64,000 nucleotides of DNA from Paramecium sonneborni (Eukaryota; Ciliophora; Oligohymenophorea; Peniculida; Parameciidae). The stretch lies in assembly GCA_905182985.1 (NCBI GenBank), contig CAJJDN010000014.1, positions 577,307 through 641,306 of the forward strand, written 5' to 3'. Each line of letters begins with the position of its first letter. Positions within the stretch are counted from its first letter, which is position 1. The notes beneath the pieces were generated by a model, which saw only the letters and a program-made list of their open reading frames with translations, had not been told where the DNA came from and did no database searches. Made by a program: the position numbers and the translations under genes. Of this stretch, positions 1 to 10,854 are shown piece after piece.

Positions 1-537
1 GTAAATAGTTGTTATTATGAAATGGATTATTTATGTGATCATAAATTAAAATTAAAATAAAAAGATTAAGAGGCATAAAAAATTATTCATTTAAAATTTT
101 AAGATTAACACTATAACAATCAACCAAAATTAAATCTAAATGGAGATAAAGAAGAAGAAGAGGAAGGTTCTCCTTTTAAAAAATAGAGTAAGTTGGTTTG
201 TAATTTTGATCCAGTTGAAATAGAAAATCAATTGAAGAGAAGATGTGAATTTGTAAATGAAACTGAACTTCTCAAATTTCTTAAATCATTTTAATCTGAA
301 TTTGATAAAAAGATTTATCAATGCAATCTCGACTATCCTTTATAAGATTTAAGATAAGATGATAAATAATTCTCTAAAGGACTTATTGCTAGAAATTTCA
401 AAAGAAAATAAACAAAAAATGTCACATAAAAAATCGAAATTAACAATTATTAAATGGACATGAATAAAATTTAATATGTTAAAGAAAAAGCTACAAAAAT
501 CTAAAAACTAGGTATATATCTTTTAATGAAATCTTGA
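1..537 (+). CDS. Hypothetical protein, 5' end beyond the window
   Basis: With the ciliate code, frame 1 is open from base 1 to a TGA at 535-537; its start may lie upstream or be the ATG at 22. The product is acidic then basic: a KEEEEE-type run near residue 45 is followed by a region rich in Lys and Gln. No domain is recognised. A GTATAT at 512 could open an intron of about 51 nt ending at 562, which would move the stop to about 621, but that is long for this genome, so I end the gene at 537. Use of TAA/TAG as Gln throughout supports real coding. Confidence 0.5.
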
Positions 538-901
538 AAATTTAAAAAATTATTTCTATTAGTTTAGTAAATATTAATAATATATAATTTAAGAACAAAA
601 GATTTGTCTTAATAAATTTGAATAAAGAAATTTATAAATTTATTTATTTAAGAAAGTGTAGAAATTGTTATCTCCATTTTATTTTGAATCTAGCAATTTT
701 TCTTATGAAAAATTTAATATTTTTTTAACCATTTATATAAAAACCTAATCTTTATTATTAATATAATATTAATGACCAATAAATTTCATAAAAAATTATC
801 CTAGTAGATAGAAGATGATTGTTTATTTATTTCACAGTAAAATTTATTAAAATTAAAGAATACATGATGAATCTTAAGCTTAAAAGGCACTTATTTATCA
901 A
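538..901. other. Intergenic, nothing recognised
   Basis: Very A+T-rich stretch with TGA stops in all frames. No RNA gene or motif recognised. Confidence 0.5.
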
Positions 902-1405
902 ATGCCAAATATCAAATAGTACAAATCAGATTCATAAATTCCTTAATTAAGCACTTTTACCATTCTCTGTAAAATAAGTCCAATTAATCCTCCAGATACT
1001 CCTAGAGAAATTTAAACTTTAAAATTACAATCAGATCAATAAGATCGTAAATAAGTTTAGGCTAATTCAAAATCAACTTTAAGATAAGATGATTCTATAA
1101 TAAGAAAGAATGATAATAATTATTCAATGAAATTAAAAAGAAGGAAACCGATTTTAGTTATTAGGCATTCTAAAAGTTTATAATGTATTAAGAAAGAAAA
1201 ATCAGTTAGATTTCTTTTGGATAAAGATTAAAGTAGTTTTTAATTTTATATTCTCCATAATAATTATATTCAAAAAGGGAAAAAAAACTTGGTAGAAAAT
1301 TGTTCTTTAAAACAGATTGATGAAGATGTATCTCCAAGCAATAATGGAGCGAAGAAGTTATTTGAAAAAATTCATAAAAAGTATGAATCTAAAGTACATT
1401 TCTGA
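902..1405 (+). CDS. Hypothetical basic protein, 167 aa
   Basis: The ATG at 902 opens a frame to the TGA at 1403 with many in-frame TAA/TAG glutamines and ciliate-like codon use. The product is rich in Lys, Arg, Ser and Gln, with a proline-rich SPINPPDTPR segment near residue 30; no known domain. A possible 36-nt intron (1394-1429) would extend it by about 38 codons, and the next gene starts only 134 bp downstream on the same strand. The two could therefore be parts of one gene, but I found no splice pair that joins them cleanly. Confidence 0.45.
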
Positions 1406-1539
1406 ATTTCCTCCCTTGAATTTACTAAGATTTTTAATTTTCAATATTATGATTATTTTTTTTTTGTTAAAGGTTATACTTAGATATTTTAAATTTTATT
1501 GATATATTTTGGTATTTTTAAAAATCACAAGAAAAGAAA

Positions 1540-2059
1540 ATGATTAAATATTATTCAATAATGCAATAATCAAATTTGGATGAATATAAGTAATTCTTGT
1601 TAAATACATTTTAGTGAAGAATTATCTCCTGAAAAACCTATCTAAGAGATTAATAAATACAAACTCACTCCAATCCTTTTGCAAAATACACCACCAAGAA
1701 AACTTCAAGGTGTTCATTCATATTATTCAAAATAAAGTATCAGTCCACTCTCTAACGATGATGAAGGACACTTTGATGATTTTGAAGATCTTTAAGTAAT
1801 GAATAATATTAATGATGACCATATGATTACTGGTTCAAATACTTGTCCAAATTTGACTGATAACAGAAACAAAACTTTAGAATAAGTATAGCTGTCTTAA
1901 GTAAATGTCACTTTTTTATTTTAGTATATGTTTTACTATAAATCAAACTAAAAAATATCTATTCCTCGTGCATCAATATTTAAAATTTAGCATATGACTG
2001 AAAAAAAACTTAAATAACAGAACAAAACGATAAAATAATCTGAAAACATAAAAGAATGA
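1540..2059 (+). CDS. Hypothetical protein, 156 aa, two introns
   Basis: The ATG at 1540 is followed by a frame that needs a 25-nt intron at 1590-1614 and a 24-nt intron at 1901-1924. Both have GTAA starts and TTTTAG ends, and together they keep one frame to the TGA at 2057. The product is acidic in the middle (DDEGHFDDFEDL) and basic at the end. No family is recognised. The canonical introns make this a convincing gene, though the start could be further upstream and joined to the preceding frame. Confidence 0.55.
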
Positions 2060-2370
2060 ATACTTAAGAGCTCAGAATTTATTATCTTTGTATGATCTAC
2101 TCTTAATTTACATTGATAATTAATCTATATATTTATTATTTTGTCAAATCCTTATAAATAAAATTATGAAAAATTTACATTTTTATCTTCAACGATTTTT
2201 TTATTTAAAGAATAATGATTTTTTTTCCCATTTTGTTTTCTAAGAATATAAAATACCTTTAAAATATAAATTAATTGATTTCAACCAAAAAAGAGGGGTA
2301 TTGGATCAATTGATTATATAAAACTCATGATGACAAATTTCAAATTTTTAAAAAAAAAGATATATGAAAA
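2060..2370. other. Intergenic, nothing recognised
   Basis: A+T-rich, stops in all frames. It lies just upstream of the RPL6 relic and may hold its decayed 5' part, but nothing can be aligned by eye. Confidence 0.4.
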
Positions 2371-2384
2371 ATAACATAAATCAA

Positions 2385-2730
2385 TTGGCCTTCTAGACCT
2401 TCAAAATTTAAGAAAATTACTTTTGGATAAATTTTAATATTATTGGCTGATAGGTTTCAAGGTAAAAGAGTCGTTTTACTTAAATCCGCCCTATTACTAG
2501 TGAAAAGGCCTTTTAAAATTGATGATATTCACTTCAGAGGTTTAATTAAGCATATATTATTCCAAAAATTCAATAATATCAATACAAAGGTAATTGATCT
2601 AAATTGAAGATTAATATTTTAAGCGAAAATAAGCAAAAAGGAGATATAAATGAATGAAGTAAAGGGAAAGCATTAAAACTTACAATATTTAAATTAAATG
2701 AAAATTAAAGAAATTTCGAAAAGGAGAGGA
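2385..2730 (+). pseudogene. RPL6: Degenerate copy of ribosomal protein L6
   Basis: One frame reads RPSKFKKIT..., then LILLADRFQGKRVV, then LLLVKRPFKIDD. This tracks the conserved eL6 core ([43 protein letters not shown]). The QL-SG block before LLLV is missing, TGA stops follow, and no start or C-terminal part can be assembled. Paramecium genomes carry many decayed duplicates from whole-genome duplications, so a dead ohnologue is the simplest reading. It sits on the same strand as, and about 1.5 kb upstream of, the intact RPL27 gene. The edges of the relic are approximate. Confidence 0.7.
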
Positions 2731-3260
2731 TGTTTTAATAAAAGAAAAATGTAAAAATTAATAAAACATAGATAATAACAATTAAAATGAATTTATTTTT
2801 AAAAAATATAGTATTTGAGAGCCAGTTTCATTATTGAAAAAGAACTAATTATTGAATTTCTTGAGAAGCAAACAAATGAGAAATCTAAACTATATTCAAA
2901 AACGATTTGTTTTATATTTTGAAAATTTTTTTAATTAAACTCAAAGTTTTAAACCAAGCTAACCAAATATTATTTTAGGCAAATTAAAAAAGAAATTTTA
3001 TATTAGCTTTTTAGACCAATTAATGTAGCAAGGCAATTTATGGTAAAGTTAATCAAAAATAAAAAAGGGAAGTATCTTTATTGATTGGCTAGCATTTAAT
3101 GAAATAAAATTAAAGCTATTATTATACATTACCGATCAAAGTGATTTGTTTCAATAAAACCTTATTTAGAATTGAGTGAATGATATTCTTTCATTTATTT
3201 TCATTTAATCAAATGTACTAATGAAAGAAATGTTAATAATTATTATATAAATATTATAAC

Positions 3261-3599
3261 ATGTTGAATATAAAGCAAAAAAAGATTACAATTCTGTTGA
3301 AAAAGGTATTTGAAATGAGTAATGATTAAAATAAATTGATACAAAAAGTTTTTTTTCCAAAAAAATCAAGTGATGGAAATATATCATTAGCACTTATTTT
3401 ATTTTGTTGCGTAGAAAAGAGTAAGAAAGAAATGTTGAATTCTTTTGCAAAGTTGATGAGTGATAACATTTAAAGTTATAGTTAAAAAATGCATTTTTAG
3501 GATAATATATTAAAATAGTAAATTTTTGTTTATTTATTAAACTAATAATATCGATTTGTTAAAAATTTGGTTGTTTTATTTTAACAAAATATTATTTGA
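3261..3599 (+). CDS. Doubtful 112-aa open frame
   Basis: The ATG at 3261 runs to a TGA at 3597 with several TAA/TAG glutamines. It is rich in Lys, Phe and Leu with a FCCVEKSKKEML segment; no domain is recognised. It lies between the RPL6 relic and RPL27 in a stretch that otherwise looks decayed, so it may be another relic or chance. Confidence 0.25.
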
Positions 3600-4134
3600 A
3601 GATAAATAAAAATTCAATTTAATCATTGACATTGTAAATTCAAACGAGTAATTAACAATTATTTTTTTTTATTGAGGTATAAAAAAACAGGCAAAATTAA
3701 ATTTATTTAATGTTTGAAATAAGAGTTTTTTGGTTGAGATAATCTAAATGTGTCATTGACTGATAATCTTAAAAGAAATATTTTTCACTTAAAATATTTT
3801 TTCTTTAATTAGAATTTATAAAATAATTGAAATTTATTCTAATAATGTGATGAGTTTCTTATTTTTTTTAATTTAATTGAAATGAGAAAATTAAAAATTT
3901 TTTTGATTATGGTGAGAAAATCATAAAATATTTGATTTAGATTTTAGGAAAGGTTGATGAAATAAATTAAAAAGGGAATAAATTTATTAAAAGAATGAGT
4001 TTATTTAAAAAAGGTGAATATTATTTTAGAAGAACATGGATTAGAAAACCAAGAAGAGAAGAAAAATGAATGAGAAAGTTTAACAAGTGGAAATTTGATA
4101 TTAAATAATTAAAAGATTTATTTAGTGTTTTAAA
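3600..4134. other. Intergenic, nothing recognised
   Basis: A+T-rich spacer upstream of RPL27. Its promoter presumably lies in the last 100-200 bp, but no element could be named. Confidence 0.4.
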
Positions 4135-4667
4135 ATGGGAAAATTGTAAGAATTAGAGTAAATTTAAGCTTAAAACCAGGACGTTTAGTAGTAATGTTGG
4201 CAGGTAGACAAGCAGGGAAAAAAGCTATATTAATAAAGGCAAATGAGGAGACAACAAAAGTATATAAAATAAAATGATTTAGGATTGCAAATTCCCAAAT
4301 GGTTTGGTGGTTGGAATTTAAAGATATCCTAGAAAGGTAACAAAGAGAATGGGATAGAAATAAATTAGAAAGCGAACAACTTTAAAGGTTTTCATAAAGC
4401 AATTAAATCTAAACCATATAATGCCAACAAGGTTAGAAATAGTTATATAATTTTATTAGATATAGATTGGAAGAATCAACATTGAAAGAAGTAAGAGATA
4501 GAATAGAAAGAGTAAAAGAATCAGAATTAAAAAATGTTGAAAAGAGAAAAGATTTAAGAAAGAATTTAAGAAAATACTTAGCAGAGAAATATAGAACATT
4601 ACCAGCAGGAAGTTTAGCAGATAAGAAAGCATAATCAAGATTCTTGTTTTAAAAATTGAGGTTCTGA
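4135..4667 (+). CDS. RPL27: 60S ribosomal protein L27 (eL27)
   Basis: Large-subunit ribosomal protein, 152 aa after removing three introns: 4146-4168 (23 nt), 4260-4282 (23 nt) and 4432-4459 (28 nt). The spliced product starts MGKFLKPGRLVVMLAGRQAG, matching the eL27 KOW-type start, then NGLVVGIQRYPRKVTKRMG, then the HIMPTRY signature near residue 95, and a Lys/Arg/Glu-rich helical C-terminus. Every motif crosses an exon join in frame. The third intron starts GTTAG rather than GTA. The gene converges on RPL3, with only 92 bp between their stops. Confidence 0.95.
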
Positions 4668-4759
4668 TTAATGAGATAAGTATAATAAAAAGGAATGTAT
4701 AATAATAATAATATATGAATTGTATTATTTATAATGTTCTTAATGAGGGTAATTATACA

Positions 4760-5996
4760 TCATTGTTATTATTACTGTTACTTTAATTTTCTTTGAGTTC
4801 TGGTATAATAGAACTTGGCTTTTTCTTCTTGTGTTTAGAAACGTCCTAAAGAAATAAGTTAATATAGATACCATGTCCAATTTTGGATGAAGTATCAACA
4901 AATTTAAGAGTGATTTCTTCCAAAGATTTTCTGCTTGTTTATGGTACAAGAGACTTTCTTAATAAGACGATTCTTTTCTTGGGTCCAACAATACCACCTT
5001 TAAGCATGAGGAAATCATTTCTGATTTCACCATAATGAGGGAAACCACCTAAAGGAGTAATAGCTTTGGATGTTAAATCAGCTTCAGTGGATGCAGTGTT
5101 TTTATCACCAGCAGCACCAATTCTATAGATCTTTTTATTCATTTCAGTTCTATGATGATAACCTAATTGACCAGTTCTTGCAACACTGTATCTAACATTA
5201 GCTGGATGCCATCCTCCGATACAACCAACTCTTCTCCATCCTCTATGTGTTTTCTTTTATAAATGTTTAACACCAAATCTTTTAATGACACCTGCTACTC
5301 CCTTACCTTTAGTTACACCAATAACATCAATTTATTCATTTTATTTGAAAACCTAATCAACTTTGACTTCCTTTTCTAATAATCCTTTAGCATAATTAAC
5401 TTTTTATTCTGTGGTTCCTCCATTCACTTGTACTTCAAAGACATGATTCTTCTTTTATCTCAAATTCAATTTACTCATTTAAGTATGCACTATTACTCTG
5501 ACTACTTAACAATATCTAAATAATATAATTTATAATATTACTTTACGATTCTTTTTAATTAAGTTTCTAAATTCTTTGGTTCAGCATTAGCTTTATTATA
5601 ATTGGTGAAAGCCTTCTTCTTTGAATTCATCCAATTCTTATAGAATCTTCTTAAAGTATCTTTAGCAATCTTTGTACTCCATACTGTTGTCAATGCTCTT
5701 AATCCTCTTGGTGTTTCGATATATCCTACTATACCTACAACAGCCAATGGTGGAGTTTCAACAATTGTAACAGCTTCAACTACTTCCTTACCATTCAACT
5801 TTGATCCTGGTCTTTCAACAGTTCTCAAAATGTGGGTCATACCAGCCTTGAATCCTGCAAAAGCTGTCAAATGAACTGGAGCCTTAACATTGTCTTTTGG
5901 GAATGCTCGGATTCTTCCTCTGTGATGCTTTGTTCTCTTTCTTGGAGTAAATCCAAGATTTCCATGTCTTGGTGCCTCAAACTTTCTGTGTGACAT
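4760..5996 (-). CDS. RPL3: 60S ribosomal protein L3 (uL3)
   Basis: Core protein of the large ribosomal subunit near the peptidyl-transferase centre; 394 aa. The N-terminus [16 protein letters not shown] and the [11 protein letters not shown] block are typical of eukaryotic uL3. Further on come [27 protein letters not shown] and [20 protein letters not shown], the last holding the residues around the modified His of uL3. Two 26-nt introns, 5516-5541 and 4846-4871 (minus strand), restore the frame at [14 protein letters not shown] and at GHGRFQTQEEK. The C-terminus ends in six Gln, five of them TAA and one CAG. The start is the only Met upstream of the conserved motif. Confidence 0.96.
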
Positions 5997-6282
5997 TTTA
6001 TATATAAAAAATCTTTAAAAAATTTTTAAATCTCTTTTCAAATTTAATACTCAATTATATATTTTCTTTTTTTCATACATTCTCTACTTTTATCTCATTC
6101 CTAATCATTCATCTTCTCATTCAAATCCATCACTATATTTTATAATAAATCCTTTTCTAATTTTTAAATCTCATTTCTCTAATCTTCTTCCTTCATAGAT
6201 TTTATTTGCTTCTATTCAATATTATTTACACTATCATTTCATACATTTAATTTATATTTTACTTTCATATAATAATATAATT

Positions 6283-7054
6283 ATGTAAGTTAATCAAGCT
6301 CAATTTCCCAACTAAAAGTATAAAACTTAACTCTGTAGACATTTTAGTAAAACATATTATCAATCTTAGTTACTAATGGTAATTGTGCTCTAGGAGCAAG
6401 ATGTCAATTTGCTCATGGCAGATAAGAACTTAGAGCTAATGCTAATGGATTTTAGCCTAATTCTGATTTCAACATTCATCAAAATCAACAAGGTTCTATT
6501 CCTATTAAAGTTTAAACAGTTAATCCTATGATTGCAAATTATAAGAGTATTATTTTACATTCATTTTCCCTTAGCATAATTATGCAAGCACTTCAATCCT
6601 CAAACTGGTTTATGCAAAAATGGAGTTACATGTACCTTTGCTCATGGCGAATAAGAACTTAATTAAATTAATCCTTATTTCCAGAATCAATATATGTAGC
6701 AGTATATAATGTTTTTATAACAGGCTTATGCAGCAACAAATCAAATAATAAAACTAAGCACAAATATAAGCTGAACTCACCTAATAAATTTTAATCATGA
6801 TTCTTACTAATATGGAACACATCTTTCCAGGTTAATAAGTATTTAATTTTCATTATTTTAAGGACATCATAAATATACTTAAATAAGGCTAAGAAAAAGC
6901 CAAGTAGGGAGATAATTAAAGTGCAAGTGAAATTATTAAATAAATTATTCATGATGAACAGAGAACTAAGGAAGAAAAATAATAATATCAATAAATATAT
7001 AATAACGCTTAAAGACATTATGATTCTAAATTAAAAGAATACTTACACCAGTGA
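6283..7054 (+). CDS. Tandem CCCH zinc-finger protein, TIS11/TTP-like
   Basis: Predicted RNA-binding protein of the tristetraprolin type (222 aa), probably acting on AU-rich mRNA. Two fingers, each led by a YKTQLC(R/K)HF motif, have the CX8CX5CX3H spacing: finger 1 near residues 19-40, finger 2 near 90-115. The lead-in sequence is the known TTP hallmark. Four introns, 6347-6369, 6547-6574, 6696-6723 and 6839-6862 (23, 28, 28, 24 nt), are needed to keep the frame; the first two split the fingers. The C-terminal half is Gln-rich with a coiled-coil-like tail ending at the TGA at 7052. The specific target is unknown. Confidence 0.85.
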
Positions 7055-7189
7055 TTTCATAAATATATTTATATTATTATATATCATAGCAAATATTAAT
7101 TTCATTTTATTATAGATAAAAGTATTTTATTGTCATCGATTGAATGCAGTCTTATTTTTGTATCCATATATTCTAGTAATATGTATTAG

Positions 7190-9492
7190 TCAATTACAAT
7201 TAATACTTATGTATCTATACATTTTACTTCCTAAATCTGACCCAAATTCTATAGCTCCAGACATAACTAAATCTGGTTCTCCTATTGTTACTTGCTTTTG
7301 ATGTATGGAAACAATAATAGAGAATCATAATTTAATTCATCATTAATTACAGATATTTCAAAGATTCCATCTTCATTAATCTACAATTAAATGCAATCTT
7401 CATTTCCAATTATATTTTATATATGAGATTGCAATTATACCAATAATGAATCTTCAACATTCACCCATTCCCAATCACTTTAGAGTACTTCTTTCCAAAC
7501 TGATGATAATATATTCTTGTTTTCTTAAATCTAAATTATTTGATAATCTATATTTTATTTAAAATTATTATAAATGTTAAAATTCTCTATCTCTAAATCT
7601 TTAAATGTTAATATTATGATCTTTTTATTATTTTCTCTTAAATAATCAATTATCTTTAAGTCATCCTCATTACAATTTTTGCACAGATAAACAAATACAC
7701 TACAATGAGTAATCATAAAATCAATCCAAAACTTTTAAAATTGTTATTTCTCAAAACTAATTCTTGAATTTGCAATAATTTTGTCAGTAAATTATATTTA
7801 TTTTATCATAATGTCTAACTAAAAGTTTTCCAAAAAATCATCATTGTAGTACTAAATTGCAAATTAATTTATCCCAAGATTTATCTCTAATTCATCTTCA
7901 AAAATTGCTTTTAAGGTATTTTTTATAAAATTTGAATCTTAACTTAAAATACCAATAGTCTATTTTTATTATGCTTCATAATCTTTCAATTTTATTAACC
8001 ATTTATTTGATAATAATTCCTATAAACAATGTTATTCACTTGTTATTAAATTGTCGAATTAAAATAATCCTTATTATTTTAGAAGTTGTTAAACAGTAAT
8101 TTCCAAATTTATAATTTTATCATTTTTCTCCTAACATTCTCTTCTTAAATCAAGTAATTCTTAATTTTGCTCAATTACAGAATCATAAGCTGGATTATTG
8201 CAATCAAAAATTGATTCGCTATCATTTTCATTTTCAGATTCTTCATCTTAATTAATACTCTGTTTTTTTGTTTCATCATTTTATTCTTCTTCATATTCTT
8301 CATCTTTTTCAGTAATTTTTGAATGATGCTTTATTAATTCTATTTATTTATTAATTGATTCTCTGTGAATAGGATCTGTTTAAATCTCTGTAGAAATTTA
8401 CTTTTGCTTTTTTTAATCTATTTAGTTTTTAATACTCATCTAAAAAATTTTGCAAATTTATAATTAAGGCTCTACAAGCTTAGTTTGTTAAGCTTAATTT
8501 TAAGATTAAATTAATTTTGAATTTGAAGAATATTAATTGTTTTATAATATTTCTTTCTATTTTATATGTATATCTGCTATTTTTTCTTATTTAATTTAAT
8601 TCTTTTCAATTTATTCTGTAGCTATAGTCTCATTTGATTGTATTTATTCAGAAAATATGTTATTTAAGTCAGTTTACACAATTTTATGAGTTTTAGTTAT
8701 AGTATTGATTGTTTATGTACCAATATTTTATAATTTAGCTTTCCCTTATAATTAATTTGGCGTAATCTTTGTATCAATAGTTTAGAATGAGTTAGGAATG
8801 TTCCCAACTCTATAAGGGGAAAGTTATGGAGCAGAATTATCATTAATAATACTAAAGAATTTATCAAAGATTTAATTAATTTTAGCTAAAGATTTAGATA
8901 AATCTTTTTGTTTCTGTAAATCAGTTTCTAGAATTTCATAATCAATCCAATTTATATTAAGCCTTTTTATTTTAGAATGTCGAACAATATTTGATTAAAT
9001 ATTATTAATTATTTCTAGGAGCTGTTTAACTGAAATATCTTTTGATGTTTATTTAGTTTGAACTTTGGTATTATTACTTTGAGAATCTTATGATGATTCT
9101 GAAGATTGATATTTGTTTCGAAATTAATCTTTATCTGAAATAGGATTCCCTTTTTATTTTTCTTACAATATTCTGGTTAGATGGATTGTTTTTGATTATT
9201 CCTAAAATAATAATTATTCTAATAATTAATTTTTTTGTTAATACTCAGTTTCCAATATTTAGTGTTGTTTAATTTTAGTTTACATTTATAGATTAAAAGT
9301 ATCAATCATTTCCCTTTTTTCTTACTCATTTTTTTTTCTTATATAATCTAATTATAATATTAATTTTTCTATTGTTTATTCTCTGTTTATATTTTCATTA
9401 TTAATTGATTGATCCTTGGTTGAATATCCAATTTTAGGTGATTTATCATTTAAAAAGGGACTTTTTGATTTTTTATTAAAATATTTTTACAT
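7190..9492 (-). CDS. Large unknown protein, 748 aa, one long intron
   Basis: A frame open for over 2 kb on the minus strand. The N-terminal two thirds is Gln/Asn/Ser-rich with coiled-coil character and an acidic stretch (EKDEEYEEEQ) near residue 390; the C-terminal third looks globular (FWIDFMITHCSVFVYL, KIIILTFKDLEIENF). To reach the clearly coding end (EPDLVMSGAIEFGSDLG) a 56-nt intron at 7295-7350 must be removed; it fits phase and frame exactly but is twice the usual size. The start is set at the ATG at 9492-9490; the frame stays open to another ATG at 9660. The product is not recognised. Confidence 0.65.
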
Positions 9493-9760
9493 AAATATTA
9501 ATTACTCTAGTTAAATTGTTATGAGTATTCTCAATTTGCTCTATAGTATTTTCTCATAGATTGAGGAGGGATCATTTGTTTAGATTAAAATCTAATATGT
9601 TGTGTAATGAAATTTAAAAAAGGCACATATTTAATATCTAATAAGTTGAATAGTTAACATAGTGTATTAATGTGAAAATTTAATAGAAAGGTTGTATATA
9701 TTAAAAAATGCTAATGAATTTTTTTTATTTTCATAATAAAAAAAGTATCTTATTTTTATA

Positions 9761-10351
9761 ATGGATGATCTTATCTACCAATTATTAATTTTGTTCAGTG
9801 AGATTAGAATCCTGAAGATACTCTTGAATAATGTAAAATATAGTAAAATTTTATTTATCTTTATTGATATTAAGTTCTTCTTGAATTATTTATTTTAAGA
9901 TTCAAATTGCAAGTATTAAATGAAATCAGAGAATTCAGGCACTTTAAACCAGGAGTATCTTGAGCTTACGATAAATCCTTTGAAATAATAAGATATCAGC
10001 AATAATACGAATGTAAAATAAGGTCATTGGAGCCAAGAGGAACATTAATAATATGTCTAATTCTTACTTAGGGTAAAAGGATCAGGAGATACACAAAGGA
10101 AAGGATAGCCATTGTTCAAAAGAATGAGTTAGATTATTGGCACTCGAACCCCAAGTTAATGCAGGTACTATTATTATACAACTAGATCACACCATCAAAA
10201 ATTCAATCCTTTTAATCCTCGTTTGAGAAGAAATCATAAGAGAAGATAAATTGTAAAAATAGAAAAGCCTTTTCCAAGAACAAAACAAATCATAAGACAC
10301 TATTTTAATAAACATAAAACTCATTCTGATGATGAAAATCAGAACGAATGA
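9761..10351 (+). CDS. SANT/Myb-like DNA-binding domain protein
   Basis: Small protein with one SHAQKYF-type Myb/SANT repeat: GHWSQEEHQQY opens helix 1, and IIGTRTPSQCRSHHQKF closes helix 3, where related proteins have GTRTPTQVRSHAQKY. The domain is intact only after removing a 21-nt intron at 10165-10185. A basic tail (RRNHKRR) follows and the stop is the TGA at 10349. The start is uncertain: the ATG at 9920 gives 136 aa and a clean product; the ATG at 9761 is in the same frame and gives 189 aa but adds a hydrophobic segment of doubtful coding quality. Probable nuclear regulator; target unknown. Confidence 0.75.
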
Positions 10352-10854
10352 GAATGATTTTTATATGATTAAAATATATCGAGATTACAAAATCACTGAA
10401 ACATTTATTATTATTTAATTTTTCTTTATACATTTTGCGTCTTTTTTATATAGATTACCCAACATTTTTATGAAGAAATTCATAATGCTGATTTCACTGT
10501 AAATTAAAATAGATATAATACTTTAATATGAACCTCTTAAACTATATTTAAAAGTATTAAGTTAATAAATAATATTTCTAAATATAATTAATTTAACAAT
10601 TTAAAGTATTATCATGTTTTTTTTTATAAAAAAAGAACTGACATTAAAGGAAATTCTTAATCAAGAAAAAGTAGCAAAATTCTTAAATTTGTGTTGTTTG
10701 TAATTTCAATGATATGCTTGGACATTTTTATTAAAATAAGATAATATACAGAATGATGAATAAGAAATAAAATTAATCAATCATTTAGATTAGAAATGAT
10801 TTATAATAAAATATTGAACCTAAATTAATTTTTAATTTAATTTACGATCATCAA
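10352..10854. other. Intergenic
   Basis: A+T-rich. A short open frame near 10615-10730 (KKELTLKEILNQEKVAKFL) resembles coding sequence but is cut by TGA after about 30 codons; it could be a relic. Nothing else seen. Confidence 0.35.

Noticed and set aside
1317..1799. Standard-code frames at 1317-1502 and 1614-1799.
   Set aside because: They are out of frame with the better-supported ciliate-code exons, which carry canonical introns.
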